DNA of 64,000 nt from Acetobacterium woodii DSM 1030 (GTDB lineage: Bacteria; Bacillota; Clostridia; Eubacteriales; Eubacteriaceae): positions 930,001-994,000 of the forward strand of contig NC_016894.1 of the NCBI RefSeq assembly GCF_000247605.1. Reading direction: 5' to 3'. Positions 53,311 to 62,000 of the stretch are shown here, in pieces. The position numbers were made by a program, and so were the translations under genes. Under the pieces are notes generated by a model. That model searched no databases. It was not told the DNA's origin and saw only the letters and a program-made list of their open reading frames with translations. Positions within the stretch are counted from its first letter, which is position 1. Every line of letters starts with the position of its first letter.

Positions 53311-56300
53311 TTGGCACAGTTTAAGACACTAAGCGAAGGGAAGATTGGCGAACGGGAAGATATAATCTCAAAACAATGGGAAGCCATGAATCTTTTGCAG
53401 AAAACAATTGATAATCGTGAAGGAAAAGAAAATTTTGTGTTTTATGAAGGTCCCCCAACGGCGAATGGCCGGCCCGGGATTCATCATGTACTGGCACGAA
53501 CTTTAAAAGATACCGTTTGTAAATACAAGGTCATGGATGGCTATCGGGTGCTTCGTAAGGGCGGCTGGGATACCCATGGGTTACCGGTAGAAATTGAAGT
53601 TGAAAAACAACTGGGATTGTCCAGTAAACCGGAAATTGAAGCGTACGGTATCGATAAGTTCAATGAAAAATGTAAAGAATCGGTTTTTAATTATGAAAGC
53701 CAATGGAAAGAGATGAGTCGCAAAATGGGATATTTCATTGATATGGAAGATCCCTATATTACACTGGATAATAATTATATTGAATCCGTCTGGTGGATTC
53801 TGGATAAATTTAACAAAGAAGGTTTTCTTTATGAAGGACACAAAATCATGCCTTACTGTCCGCGTTGCGGCACCGGATTGGCATCTCATGAGGTCGCTCA
53901 GGGCTATCAGGAAATAAAAAGCAATACCGTTGTGGTAGCGTTTAAACGTAAAGATGCCGATGAGTATTTTCTGGTTTGGACGACAACCCCCTGGACGCTG
54001 GCCGCCAATGTGGCGTTGGCAGTGCATCCGGAAGCTGATTATATTAAAGCCAGAAGCAAGGATACGGTGTATATTTGTGCCAAAGTTTTAGCCCCTAAAT
54101 TATTAGGTGACGATTACGAAATTTTGGCGGAAATGAAAGGGTCAGCACTGGAATATGTTGAATATGATCAACTGATGCCTTTTGTTAAGCCCGATAAAAA
54201 GGCCTTTTTTGTCACCTGTGCCGATTATGTTACCACCGAAGATGGAACTGGGATTGTTCATATTGCCCCAGCTTTTGGGGAAGATGATTATAAAGTTGGC
54301 CGTCAGTATAGTTTGCCGGTACTGCAACCAGTGGCTGAAGATGGAAAATACACCGATACCCCTTGGAAAGGGCAATTTGTCATGGATGCCGATCTGGACA
54401 TTATCAAATGGCTGAAAGCTGAAGGAAAGTTATTTAAAAAAGAAAAGATGCTGCATAACTATCCTCATTGCTGGCGTTGTAAAACCCCGTTGCTTTATTA
54501 TGCTAAACCAAGCTGGTATCTGGAAATGACCAAAATAAAAGACCGCCTCATTGAAAACAATAATGGGGTCGAATGGTATCCCGATTTTGTTGGTGAAAAA
54601 CGTTTTGGCAACTGGCTGGAAAATCTTAATGATTGGGCGATTTCTCGAACGCGTTATTGGGGAACACCGCTGCCAGTCTGGCGCTGCGACGAATGTGGAA
54701 AGCTGGAAACCGTTGGTTCCCGCAAAGAACTGATTGATCGGGCGGTTGAAGATATCGACGAAAGCATTGAACTGCACCGTCCTTATGTCGATGATGTTCA
54801 TTTTGTTTGCCCGGATTGCGGCAAAACAATGACTCGGGTCAAAGACGTGATTGATTGCTGGTTTGACTCCGGCTCGATGCCTTTTGCTCAATATCACTAT
54901 CCCTTTGAAAATAAAGAACGGTGGGAAGAACAATTCCCGGCTGATTTTATCTGTGAAGGAATCGATCAGACCCGCGGCTGGTTCTATTCACTGCTGGCAA
55001 TTTCTTCTTTTGTAACCGGGAAAGCGCCTTACAAAAAAGTATTGGTCAATGATCTGATTCTCGATGCCGAAGGCCAGAAGATGTCTAAAACCAAAGGGAA
55101 TACCGTTAATCCCTTTGAGTTGTTTGAAGAATATGGTGCTGACGCTTTGCGTTGGTATCTGTTATATGTTTCACCGGCATGGACACCGACGCGTTTTGAT
55201 GTCAAGGGCATTAAAGAAGTACAAAGCAAATTTTTTAACACCCTCAAAAACACCTATCATTTCTTTGCATTGTATGCCAATACCGATAACATTGATCCGC
55301 GCGAGTTTTTTATCCCTTATGCGCAACGTCCGGAAATTGATGCCTGGATTTTGTCAAAATATAATCGTTTGATTAAAGAAGTAAGAGCCGAGATGGAAGT
55401 TTTTGACTTAACCAAAGCGGTCAAGAAAATTCAAAATTTTGTTAACGAAGATTTATCCAATTGGTATATCCGTCGTAATCGCCGTCGTTTCTGGGGCACT
55501 GAACTGACCGACGACAAAAAAGCTGTTTATAACACCACTTGGGAAGTATTGGAAGGGGTTGTTCGTTTATGTGCTCCTTTTGCACCCTATATTACGGAAG
55601 AATTGTACCAAAAATTGACCGATGGCGTTTCGGTCCATCTGGCCGATTATCCGACGGCCAATGAAGAACTGATTTTGGATGCTATTGAAGCGCCGATGGA
55701 CTTAGTTAGAGAGTTAGTCAGCTTAGGTCGAGGAGCTCGAGAAGAAGCGCAGATTAAAGTGCGGCAGCCACTGTCGAAAATTATTGTTGATGGTAAATAC
55801 CGGGAAACTCTGGGTGACCTCTGTGTTCTGATTGAAGAGGAACTGAACATTAAAGCGGTCGTTTTTGAAGACAACCTCGGGGATTTTATGAACTATACCT
55901 TAAAACCGGACTTTAAGGTAGCGGGTCCGGTGCTGGGCAAAAATGTTAAGCTGTTAGGCAAAGCATTGGCATCAGTTGAGGCCAGCGAAGTCGTAGCTAA
56001 GTTAGAAGCTGACAATAGTTTTGTGATTGAACTGGATGGGGAAAGTCTGGAACTACGTAAAGATTTTATCGATATCCGGATTTCCGCTAAAGAAGGCTTT
56101 AATGTCCAGATGTTCAACAATAAGTTTATTATTCTGGATACCAGTCTTGATCAGGATTTACTGGATGAAGGGTGTGCCAGAGAATTTGTTTCCCGAATTC
56201 AGCAGTTGCGAAAATCCAATGGTTATGAAGTGATGGACCGCATTGATATTAGCTACAGTAGTGATGAAGCGATGGATCGGGCGATTGCAATTTATACCGA

Positions 56301-56409
56301 TTTCATTAAAACCGAAACGCTGGCGGATGAGATCACGATTAAAACCGGTGCAGGAGAAGTTTTTAATTTAAATGGACATGATACCGGGATTGAATTGACA
56401 AAAAAATAG
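53311..56409 (+). CDS. ileS: Isoleucyl-tRNA synthetase, type 2 (mupirocin-resistant class)
   Basis: Charges tRNA-Ile. The 1032-residue length and motifs such as WDTHGLPVEIEVEKQLG match the eukaryote-like IleRS2 class, which resists mupirocin. The HIGH-motif position reads GIHH (56-59, in NGRPGIHHVL), the swapped GxHH form, and KMSKS is present as KMSKTKG. The editing domain (WTTTPWTL) and the C-terminal anticodon domain are complete. I start at TTG 53311, 7 nt after GGAGG; a longer open frame from 53173 runs through the T-box terminator and is not translated. It is controlled by the T-box upstream. Confidence 0.95.
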   Translation: MAQFKTLSEGKIGEREDIISKQWEAMNLLQKTIDNREGKENFVFYEGPPTANGRPGIHHVLARTLKDTVCKYKVMDGYRVLRKGGWDTHGLPVEIEVEKQLGLSSKPEIEAYGIDKFNEKCKESVFNYESQWKEMSRKMGYFIDMEDPYITLDNNYIESVWWILDKFNKEGFLYEGHKIMPYCPRCGTGLASHEVAQGYQEIKSNTVVVAFKRKDADEYFLVWTTTPWTLAANVALAVHPEADYIKARSKDTVYICAKVLAPKLLGDDYEILAEMKGSALEYVEYDQLMPFVKPDKKAFFVTCADYVTTEDGTGIVHIAPAFGEDDYKVGRQYSLPVLQPVAEDGKYTDTPWKGQFVMDADLDIIKWLKAEGKLFKKEKMLHNYPHCWRCKTPLLYYAKPSWYLEMTKIKDRLIENNNGVEWYPDFVGEKRFGNWLENLNDWAISRTRYWGTPLPVWRCDECGKLETVGSRKELIDRAVEDIDESIELHRPYVDDVHFVCPDCGKTMTRVKDVIDCWFDSGSMPFAQYHYPFENKERWEEQFPADFICEGIDQTRGWFYSLLAISSFVTGKAPYKKVLVNDLILDAEGQKMSKTKGNTVNPFELFEEYGADALRWYLLYVSPAWTPTRFDVKGIKEVQSKFFNTLKNTYHFFALYANTDNIDPREFFIPYAQRPEIDAWILSKYNRLIKEVRAEMEVFDLTKAVKKIQNFVNEDLSNWYIRRNRRRFWGTELTDDKKAVYNTTWEVLEGVVRLCAPFAPYITEELYQKLTDGVSVHLADYPTANEELILDAIEAPMDLVRELVSLGRGAREEAQIKVRQPLSKIIVDGKYRETLGDLCVLIEEELNIKAVVFEDNLGDFMNYTLKPDFKVAGPVLGKNVKLLGKALASVEASEVVAKLEADNSFVIELDGESLELRKDFIDIRISAKEGFNVQMFNNKFIILDTSLDQDLLDEGCAREFVSRIQQLRKSNGYEVMDRIDISYSSDEAMDRAIAIYTDFIKTETLADEITIKTGAGEVFNLNGHDTGIELTKK

Positions 56410-56430
56410 AAAAAAATAAGAGCTGATCTT

Positions 56431-56470
56431 AAAAAAACTGATAGTGCGTTTTGTGCTATCAGTTTTTTTA
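56431..56470 (+). terminator. Terminator of ileS
   Basis: AAAAAACTGATAG pairs perfectly with CTATCAGTTTTTT, 21 nt past the ileS stop. Confidence 0.85.
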
Positions 56471-56849
56471 TTTGGGGATATGATAAAAAGCAATCTGAAA
56501 AAGCTAAGCGTTCATTGATTTTTTAGCAAATGCTAATATTTACTAAAAAAAACTAAAGACTATAGGTAATTGATCGATATATTATAAAAGACGAATTGAG
56601 AAAGTGGGTGACTAAAAGCGGATATCAAATGAATAATTACACTAAATTCAAAGAATAACGAAAAAAAGTTATCAATATAAAACGTTATTCTTTCAATTTA
56701 GAGACTGGGGAGCTGGCGGTCAGAGATTGAAAAAAGGTGAGAATCCATCAAGATATAAACATAGCGTAGAAGCAAAGAAAAATAGCGCGAAGAAATAATA
56801 TCTAAAACTAATGAACAATTAAAAAAGAGGGTACGAAAGGAGGTGAAAA
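56471..56849 (+). promoter_or_regulatory. Flagellin upstream region with long leader hairpin
   Basis: No gene is seen. It contains a sigma-D-like promoter (56554-56580), a 19-bp hairpin with one mismatch (CTAAATTCAAAGAATAACG 56642-56660 with CGTTATTCTTTCAATTTAG 56683-56701), and a G-rich segment (GGGGAGCTGGCGG near 56707). The leader of about 260 nt before the flagellin start suggests control of translation or mRNA stability. Confidence 0.5.
56554..56580 (+). promoter_or_regulatory. Sigma-D (flagellar sigma-28) type promoter
   Basis: TAAA (56554-56557), 15 nt, then ATCGATAT (56573-56580) matches TAAA-N15-GCCGATAT at 10 of 12 positions. It precedes a flagellin gene, the classic sigma-D target. 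Confidence 0.6.
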
Positions 56850-58601
56850 ATGAGAATCAACCATAATATTGCAGCTTTGAATACTTACCAAAAAATGAGT
56901 AGTAATAGCAATCAGGTCAGTAAGTCATTAGAAAAACTGTCCTCTGGTCAGTGTATCAACCGAGCCGGAGATAATGCCGCTGGTCTAGCGATTTCCGAAA
57001 AAATGCGGGGGCAGATTCGCGGTCTTGATCAGGCTGGCGCTAATGCTCAAGATGGTATCGCACTGATTCAAACAGCTGAAGGGGCTTTAAATGAGACGCA
57101 TTCTCTGATACAGCGGATTCGCGAGCTTTCGGTCCAGGCAGCCAATGATACCAATGTAGTGGCAGATCGGGAATCAATTCAAAGCGAAATCAATCAACTG
57201 ACTAAAGAGGTCGACCGGATTGGCAATGACACCGAGTTTAATACAAAAAAATTGCTCAATCAGGGAAATGCTTCAATGGATATATCGGATCAGCAAAATC
57301 TCATTTCCAGTCTTAAAAAGTGGTGGTTGAGCGATGCCGAAACGTTGGTAACAAATAGTTATGGATTAACCGCCAGTGGGATTGACATGGCAGTTGAGTT
57401 TGTCAATGATTCATCGAGTTCTTATGCGGCGATGGTGGTAGGTAGTTTTACATCAGTTCCGGGAGATACGGTTGGAAAATCAGATATTACCGGAAAGGGA
57501 TCAAATTTGACACTGAAAATTAATATGGCTTATTCTCAGCCGACTGATACTGAAGATGGGGGAACCTATCCGCAATATGTGGACCGGGTTATTGCCCATG
57601 AAATTACCCATGCGGTGATGATGACGACGATGAATTTTGGGGATTTATCAACATGGTTTACTGAAGGGGTAGCTGAATTTACCCATGGCGGTGATGAACG
57701 ACTGGAATCGGCCATCACATCACTTGGTTCGATTGAGGCAGTCCGTGATAATATTGGTACCGGTTCTGAAGCTGACTGGAATGGGAATTCTAATGATTAT
57801 GGAACGGGTTACTTAGCAGTGCGGTATCTGGATAAGCAGATCCGTCTTAATGGCGGAACCGGAATCAAAGAAGTAACTACTTATTTGGCGGCACACTCGA
57901 CCGAAAATTTGGATGATGCCTTGGTAGCGATGAAAGCAGCGCATAGCGGATTAAGCTTTAATAGTTCGGCAACGATGATTGCGCAATTTAAAGCAAATGT
58001 TAACACGGGTAATTTAACGGCAACAACGGGTATTGTATTGACGGCTGGGGCTGAAGTGGATACTGGTTCAGCAACTGGTTCAGAGGCGGCTGGAGGTGCG
58101 GCTAAAACAGCCGAAACTATTATGGCAGAAACACCTGGGGATCCTGAAGTGGATCAGCCAATGACGGGGTTTAATATTACCTGGCCGAATCTGGCTGATG
58201 CGGTAGCACAGTCTTTTTCAATCCAAGTTGGGGCCAATACCGGTCAGACCATGGCGATTCAAACCAGCGATATGCGGGTGGCAGCCTTGGGGATTGATAG
58301 TTTAAAGGTGGACAGCAACACATCGGCTAATGCTGCTATTTCATCGTGCGATTCGGCGATTAACATGGTTTCGGCCGAGCGATCACGTCTTGGTGCCTAC
58401 CAGAATCGGTTGGAACATACCATTAAGAATCTGCAAACATCTTCAGAAAACCTTGTATCGTCAGAATCTCGAATCCGTGACGTTGATATGGCCAAAGAGA
58501 TGATGAATTTTACCAAAAATAATATTTTACAGCAGGCGGCACAGTCGATGTTAGCTCAGGCCAACCAGCAACCACAAAGTGTCTTGCAGTTATTAGCTTA
58601 A
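56850..58601 (+). CDS. Flagellinolysin: flagellin with inserted zinc metalloprotease domain
   Basis: A 583-residue flagellin. The N-terminal D0/D1 region (1-143: MRINHNIAALNTYQKM, SSGQCINRAGDNAAGLAISE) and the C-terminal D1/D0 region (about 490-583: RIRDVDMAKEMMNFTKNNIL, ending QSVLQLLA) are normal, so it should export and polymerise. Between them lies a protease domain with HEITH (250-254) and WFTEGVAEF, giving Glu272 as likely third zinc ligand 18 residues on, a gluzincin pattern. Proteolytic flagellins of this kind (flagellinolysins) have been shown in Clostridia to make enzymatically active flagella. AAAGGAGGTGA gives a very strong ribosome site. No chaperone or other flagellar gene is adjacent. 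Confidence 0.92.
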   Translation: MRINHNIAALNTYQKMSSNSNQVSKSLEKLSSGQCINRAGDNAAGLAISEKMRGQIRGLDQAGANAQDGIALIQTAEGALNETHSLIQRIRELSVQAANDTNVVADRESIQSEINQLTKEVDRIGNDTEFNTKKLLNQGNASMDISDQQNLISSLKKWWLSDAETLVTNSYGLTASGIDMAVEFVNDSSSSYAAMVVGSFTSVPGDTVGKSDITGKGSNLTLKINMAYSQPTDTEDGGTYPQYVDRVIAHEITHAVMMTTMNFGDLSTWFTEGVAEFTHGGDERLESAITSLGSIEAVRDNIGTGSEADWNGNSNDYGTGYLAVRYLDKQIRLNGGTGIKEVTTYLAAHSTENLDDALVAMKAAHSGLSFNSSATMIAQFKANVNTGNLTATTGIVLTAGAEVDTGSATGSEAAGGAAKTAETIMAETPGDPEVDQPMTGFNITWPNLADAVAQSFSIQVGANTGQTMAIQTSDMRVAALGIDSLKVDSNTSANAAISSCDSAINMVSAERSRLGAYQNRLEHTIKNLQTSSENLVSSESRIRDVDMAKEMMNFTKNNILQQAAQSMLAQANQQPQSVLQLLA

Positions 58602-58621
58602 ATAAATAGGAGGCGGTAAAA

Positions 58622-58942
58622 TTGGGCAGACAATTTAAGGCGCGATGCAATCGCTGTCAAACCGAGTTTGAAGTCAGGGAAGGTGGCGGTCGGGATTTTT
58701 ACTTGCTCCATTGTGATACCTGTGGCGAAGAAAAAGCCATCCAACAGGAAGAAATCAACGAAAAAATAAAAAACCAAGATGTTACCCTTTCCTTTAATGA
58801 AAAGGTTGAAGCCATTGCCGGAACCTGTGGTGATGGGCATTATCGGATTAAGGCGAAAGCCCGCTGTCCCAATTGTCATTCTGATGATTATAGCCCGGTA
58901 GTAGATGCCAATGGTCAGGTGCAAATGGCCTTTTATGATTAA
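58622..58942 (+). CDS. Small zinc-ribbon protein of unknown function
   Basis: A 106-residue soluble protein with three Cys pairs (CNRC, CDTC, CPNC) plus a lone Cys, consistent with two zinc ribbons. AGGAGG lies 8 nt before TTG 58622. It is 20 nt after the flagellinolysin gene, so it may be co-transcribed; whether it acts with it is not known. A strong terminator follows. Confidence 0.7.
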   Translation: MGRQFKARCNRCQTEFEVREGGGRDFYLLHCDTCGEEKAIQQEEINEKIKNQDVTLSFNEKVEAIAGTCGDGHYRIKAKARCPNCHSDDYSPVVDANGQVQMAFYD

Positions 58943-58961
58943 TAAAATTATAATTAATAAA

Positions 58962-59010
58962 AACCCCCCGCTTTAACGACGACTGCTTAAGGTCAAAAAA
59001 GCGGGGGGTT
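58962..59010. terminator. Strong bidirectional terminator
   Basis: AACCCCCCGCTTT pairs perfectly with AAAGCGGGGGGTT; the loop contains a smaller GAC/GTC hairpin. It lies between the zinc-ribbon gene (+) and pheA (-). Confidence 0.85.
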
Positions 59011-59033
59011 ATCTGTCATGAGAAGATTTTAAG

Positions 59034-59933
59034 TCAAAGTGCGGTGTCGTTATTTTCAGAATATGGCGGATAGTAGCCTAAAAATTGAAAATATTCGACC
59101 TTTTCCTGAATAATGGGAATCAGGTTGGTTAGGGTATTTTGTGAAATATTACCAGTGAAGTCAATAAAAAATAAATACTCCCAGTTTTCTTTTAACAGTG
59201 GTCGGGATTCAATCTTACATAAATTCAGTGAAAAGACTGAAAAGATCCCGATGATTTCATAAAGCGCCCCGGGACGATGGGGGAGATGAAACGCAATGCT
59301 GACCTGGCCGGGATCTTGAAAAAGCTCAATGTTGCGGGAAATAATCACAAATCGGGTGACATTGGTTTGGGAAAAGTTAATGTTTTCGGCCAAAATTTCC
59401 AGATTATAGATTTCCCCGGCCTGCTTACTGGCGATAGCCGCCATTTTAGGGTTGTTTTGTTCGGCCACATAGGCCGCCGCAATGGCCGTGTTATAGTAGG
59501 GAATGCATTTCCATTGGGGGTAGTCCCGCAGAAATTCTTCGGATTGGGAAAAGCCCTGAGGGTGGGAATAAACCTCCTCAATGGAAGCAAGACTTGTTCC
59601 TTGTGGGGCTAAAAGACAATGCCTGGCATGAATTTCCTGTTCACCGACAATGAAATACTGATACTGGGAAAGAAGGTCATAAACGGCGGCAATCGAGCCC
59701 GTAGAGGAGTTTTCGATGGGCAGGACACCATAGTCAATGTTGCCTTTATTAAGGGCGATAAAGACATCCTCAAAGGTTTTAAAAGGAAACAGCTGACAAT
59801 CCTTTTTAAAATAAGATAGACTGGCTTCTTCACCATAAGAACCCCGGGTACCGGCATAAGCCACCCGAGGTTTCTGTTTAAGCGTTTGCGGATAGACTAA
59901 AAAGGCCTGGTTTAAGGCATCAAGGGTATTCAT
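59034..59933 (-). CDS. pheA: Prephenate dehydratase
   Basis: Makes phenylpyruvate in phenylalanine synthesis. The 299-residue protein has an N-terminal extension (1-23), the PDT domain (VAYAGTRGSYGEEA, GVLPIENSSTGSI, the catalytic TRF in NVTRFVII) and a C-terminal ACT domain (HRPGALYEIIGIFS, KIESRPLLKENWEYLFFID), where Phe would bind for feedback. No chorismate-mutase domain is fused. It follows the LUD gene by 1 nt, so they form one operon. Confidence 0.94.
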   Translation of the reverse strand: MNTLDALNQAFLVYPQTLKQKPRVAYAGTRGSYGEEASLSYFKKDCQLFPFKTFEDVFIALNKGNIDYGVLPIENSSTGSIAAVYDLLSQYQYFIVGEQEIHARHCLLAPQGTSLASIEEVYSHPQGFSQSEEFLRDYPQWKCIPYYNTAIAAAYVAEQNNPKMAAIASKQAGEIYNLEILAENINFSQTNVTRFVIISRNIELFQDPGQVSIAFHLPHRPGALYEIIGIFSVFSLNLCKIESRPLLKENWEYLFFIDFTGNISQNTLTNLIPIIQEKVEYFQFLGYYPPYSENNDTAL

Positions 59934-59934
59934 C

Positions 59935-60612
59935 CTAATAACCTAAGGGTTCGCCGACCAGAATAATTTTGATCCGACCGGGAATCGGGTTGTGTCGGGT
60001 GATCACGATATTTGAACACATACAATCTTCGGCCAGACAATCAGCACAATTACCGGTTTCGTAGCAAGGCGTTTTACGGTTTAAGCGAATGGCATTGATT
60101 GGTGCGGCGTTGTTTTGGGCACGATAAATGCCGGCATCGATATTGGCAACAACTTTGTTAATACCAGCAAGGACAATAACCTGTTCAGGACCAAAACACA
60201 TCAGGGCGACCCGATTGCTAAAGCCATCGACATTAACCAGTTCACCATTCATTGTAATGGCATTGGTGCCGGTAAGAAAGGTATGGGCCAATACCCCTTT
60301 GGCAACAACAGCTCTTTTTTCCTGTTGGGTTTTAGCCAGACTGCGATCAATGTAGTGGTAATTCCCATTTTTAACGGCATCGAGCAGGCCAATCTCTTTG
60401 ATTGATTCAGAACCACCATGGGTCACACTGGCTCCGTCAGGAATCAAAGACAATGCAAGATTTAACGCTTCATTGGCGGTTTTGCAAAAATAACCCTCGA
60501 AATTTCGTTTGCTCATTTTTTTAATTAAAGATTTACTAAGATTCTGATAATTATCTTCTTTATAACCCAAAATCATACCTCCAGAGAAAAGAATAACTTT
60601 ATTATAATCCAA
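59935..60612 (-). CDS. LUD-domain protein (lactate-utilisation-like)
   Basis: A 225-residue protein with a LUD (DUF162) fold: GASVTHGGSESIKEIGLLDA, FLTGTNAITMNGELVNVDG, FGPEQVIVLAGINKVV. The C-terminal Cys cluster (CYETGNCADCLAEDCMC) could bind an iron-sulfur cluster or zinc. LUD proteins include LutB/LutC and related oxidoreductase subunits. It is co-transcribed with pheA; no clear link to phenylalanine is known. Confidence 0.85.
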   Translation of the reverse strand: MDYNKVILFSGGMILGYKEDNYQNLSKSLIKKMSKRNFEGYFCKTANEALNLALSLIPDGASVTHGGSESIKEIGLLDAVKNGNYHYIDRSLAKTQQEKRAVVAKGVLAHTFLTGTNAITMNGELVNVDGFSNRVALMCFGPEQVIVLAGINKVVANIDAGIYRAQNNAAPINAIRLNRKTPCYETGNCADCLAEDCMCSNIVITRHNPIPGRIKIILVGEPLGY

Positions 60613-60649
60613 AGCGATTAAAAAAACAAAATTTTTAGCAAAAGTAGGG

Positions 60650-60655
60650 TATAAT
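60650..60655 (+). promoter_or_regulatory. -10 box of the HAD phosphatase gene
   Basis: A perfect TATAAT 36 nt before the gene, without a good -35. Confidence 0.45.
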
Positions 60656-60691
60656 AATAAAAAAACATTGATTTAGAATGAGGAGGACACG

Positions 60692-61423
60692 ATGCATAAG
60701 TACAAAGGAATTATTTTTGATCTAGACGGAACCTTGATTGATTCGCTGGAAGACTTGATTGACGCCTGTAATGGCATCATGAAGTATTACCAATTTCCAA
60801 CCTATTCTTATGAAGAGGGAAAAAAACTGATTGGAAAAGGACTACGAAATTTGACTCGAGATGCCCTTCCGGAAAAATATCGCGATGACGAGGCTTTTGT
60901 TGATAAATTGACGGAGATGGTGGGGGCGGAGTATGCTCGTAACTACCTAAAAAAGACGAAACCATATACTGGAATTGCAAAACTTTTGGATTATTTAAAG
61001 GCGAATGATCTGCCCTGGTGCGTTTGTACAAATAAGCCGGATGCGCTTGCAAAATCATTGGTAAAAGTTTTGTTTAAAGATTATGATTATGTCGATGTGA
61101 TTGGCTTCACAAAAGATGAATTAAGAAAACCCAATCCTACCGTGAGTTTGCAATTAGCAAAAAAAATGGGGCTGAAACCGGAGGAATGTCTTTATGTGGG
61201 AGATTCGACGGTTGATTATGAAACGGCAATCAGAGCTGGAATGCTGCCAGTTTTATGCACTTGGGGATTTGAATCCTTTAAAGTGATTACGAAGCTTGAG
61301 GACGCTATTTGGATTCATAAACCGATGCGGATTGTTGATGCCTTGCGTTATGGGCGGGAAATGTATTCAATTTTTAATGAAAAACCGGATCCGAATCCCA
61401 ATGCGAAAAAGAACCGAGTTTAA
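60692..61423 (+). CDS. HAD-superfamily phosphatase (phosphoglycolate-phosphatase-like)
   Basis: A 243-residue HAD hydrolase with all four motifs: FDLDGTLIDS (nucleophile Asp), CTNKPD, KPNP and YVGDSTVDYETA. The cap domain is of the helical Gph/PGP type. Physiological substrates may be phosphoglycolate or other small phosphates. AGGAGG precedes the ATG. Confidence 0.9.
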   Translation: MHKYKGIIFDLDGTLIDSLEDLIDACNGIMKYYQFPTYSYEEGKKLIGKGLRNLTRDALPEKYRDDEAFVDKLTEMVGAEYARNYLKKTKPYTGIAKLLDYLKANDLPWCVCTNKPDALAKSLVKVLFKDYDYVDVIGFTKDELRKPNPTVSLQLAKKMGLKPEECLYVGDSTVDYETAIRAGMLPVLCTWGFESFKVITKLEDAIWIHKPMRIVDALRYGREMYSIFNEKPDPNPNAKKNRV

Positions 61424-61503
61424 ATCGAAAATAAGGAATGAATCAAAGTTATCGGAATAATGTAAACGATAAACATAATGTAAACGAAAATCAAAATTAC
61501 ATA

Positions 61504-61532
61504 TTGACAAAAAATACAGCCCCTGTTATAAT
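61504..61532 (+). promoter_or_regulatory. Perfect consensus promoter of veg
   Basis: TTGACA (61504-61509) and TATAAT (61527-61532) with 17-nt spacing. The veg promoter is likewise a strong sigma-A promoter in Bacillus. The transcript would begin near 61540. Confidence 0.88.
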
Positions 61533-61600
61533 AAAAAATTTTACTTTATCTCAAATCTGTGGTATACTAATCTAGAGAAAACCACAGAGAGGTGAAGTTC

Positions 61601-61873
61601 ATGCCAAAAGCAACCATTATGGACATAAGACGCGAGGTGGAAAATTATCTGGGCAGACGAGTCAAACTAGAAGCACATAAAAGCAAGAAAAAACTCTACC
61701 AAAAAGAAGGGGTAATTGAAAGCACTTATCCCAGTATTTTTACCGTACGAGTTCAAGAGGATAAAAGAAAAGAACAGAAGTTGTCTTTTAGTTATTCCGA
61801 TCTTTTAACTCAAAGTGTAAAAATTGTATTGCTAGATGAGAATGAAACGGATGGCGCATTGTTAGTTTCATAA
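61601..61873 (+). CDS. veg: Veg family protein
   Basis: A 90-residue SH3-like small protein of the Veg family (IRREVENYLGRRVKLEAHKS, YPSIFTVRVQED, LSFSYSDLLTQSV). In Bacillus Veg stimulates biofilm genes; its mechanism is unclear. AGAGAGG lies 7 nt before ATG 61601 (the GTG at 61592 overlaps that site and is not used). It has its own promoter and terminator. Confidence 0.93.
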   Translation: MPKATIMDIRREVENYLGRRVKLEAHKSKKKLYQKEGVIESTYPSIFTVRVQEDKRKEQKLSFSYSDLLTQSVKIVLLDENETDGALLVS

Positions 61874-61901
61874 CGACAACATAAAAAGGTTTCACATAAG
61901 G

Positions 61902-61926
61902 AGAAGAACCATGTTCTTCTTTTTTT
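61902..61926 (+). terminator. Terminator of veg
   Basis: AGAAGAAC pairs with GTTCTTCT around the loop CAT and runs into TTTTTT. Confidence 0.85.
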
Positions 61927-61960
61927 GTTGTCTTTTATAATAGGCTTTTCGGGAAACCGA

Positions 61961-61969
61961 TGGTATAAT
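61961..61969 (+). promoter_or_regulatory. Extended -10 promoter of arcA
   Basis: TGGTATAAT is an extended -10, with no good -35, 32 nt before arcA. Confidence 0.55.
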
Positions 61970-62000
61970 GTTCGAGTATTGAAAAAATGGAGATGAGATA

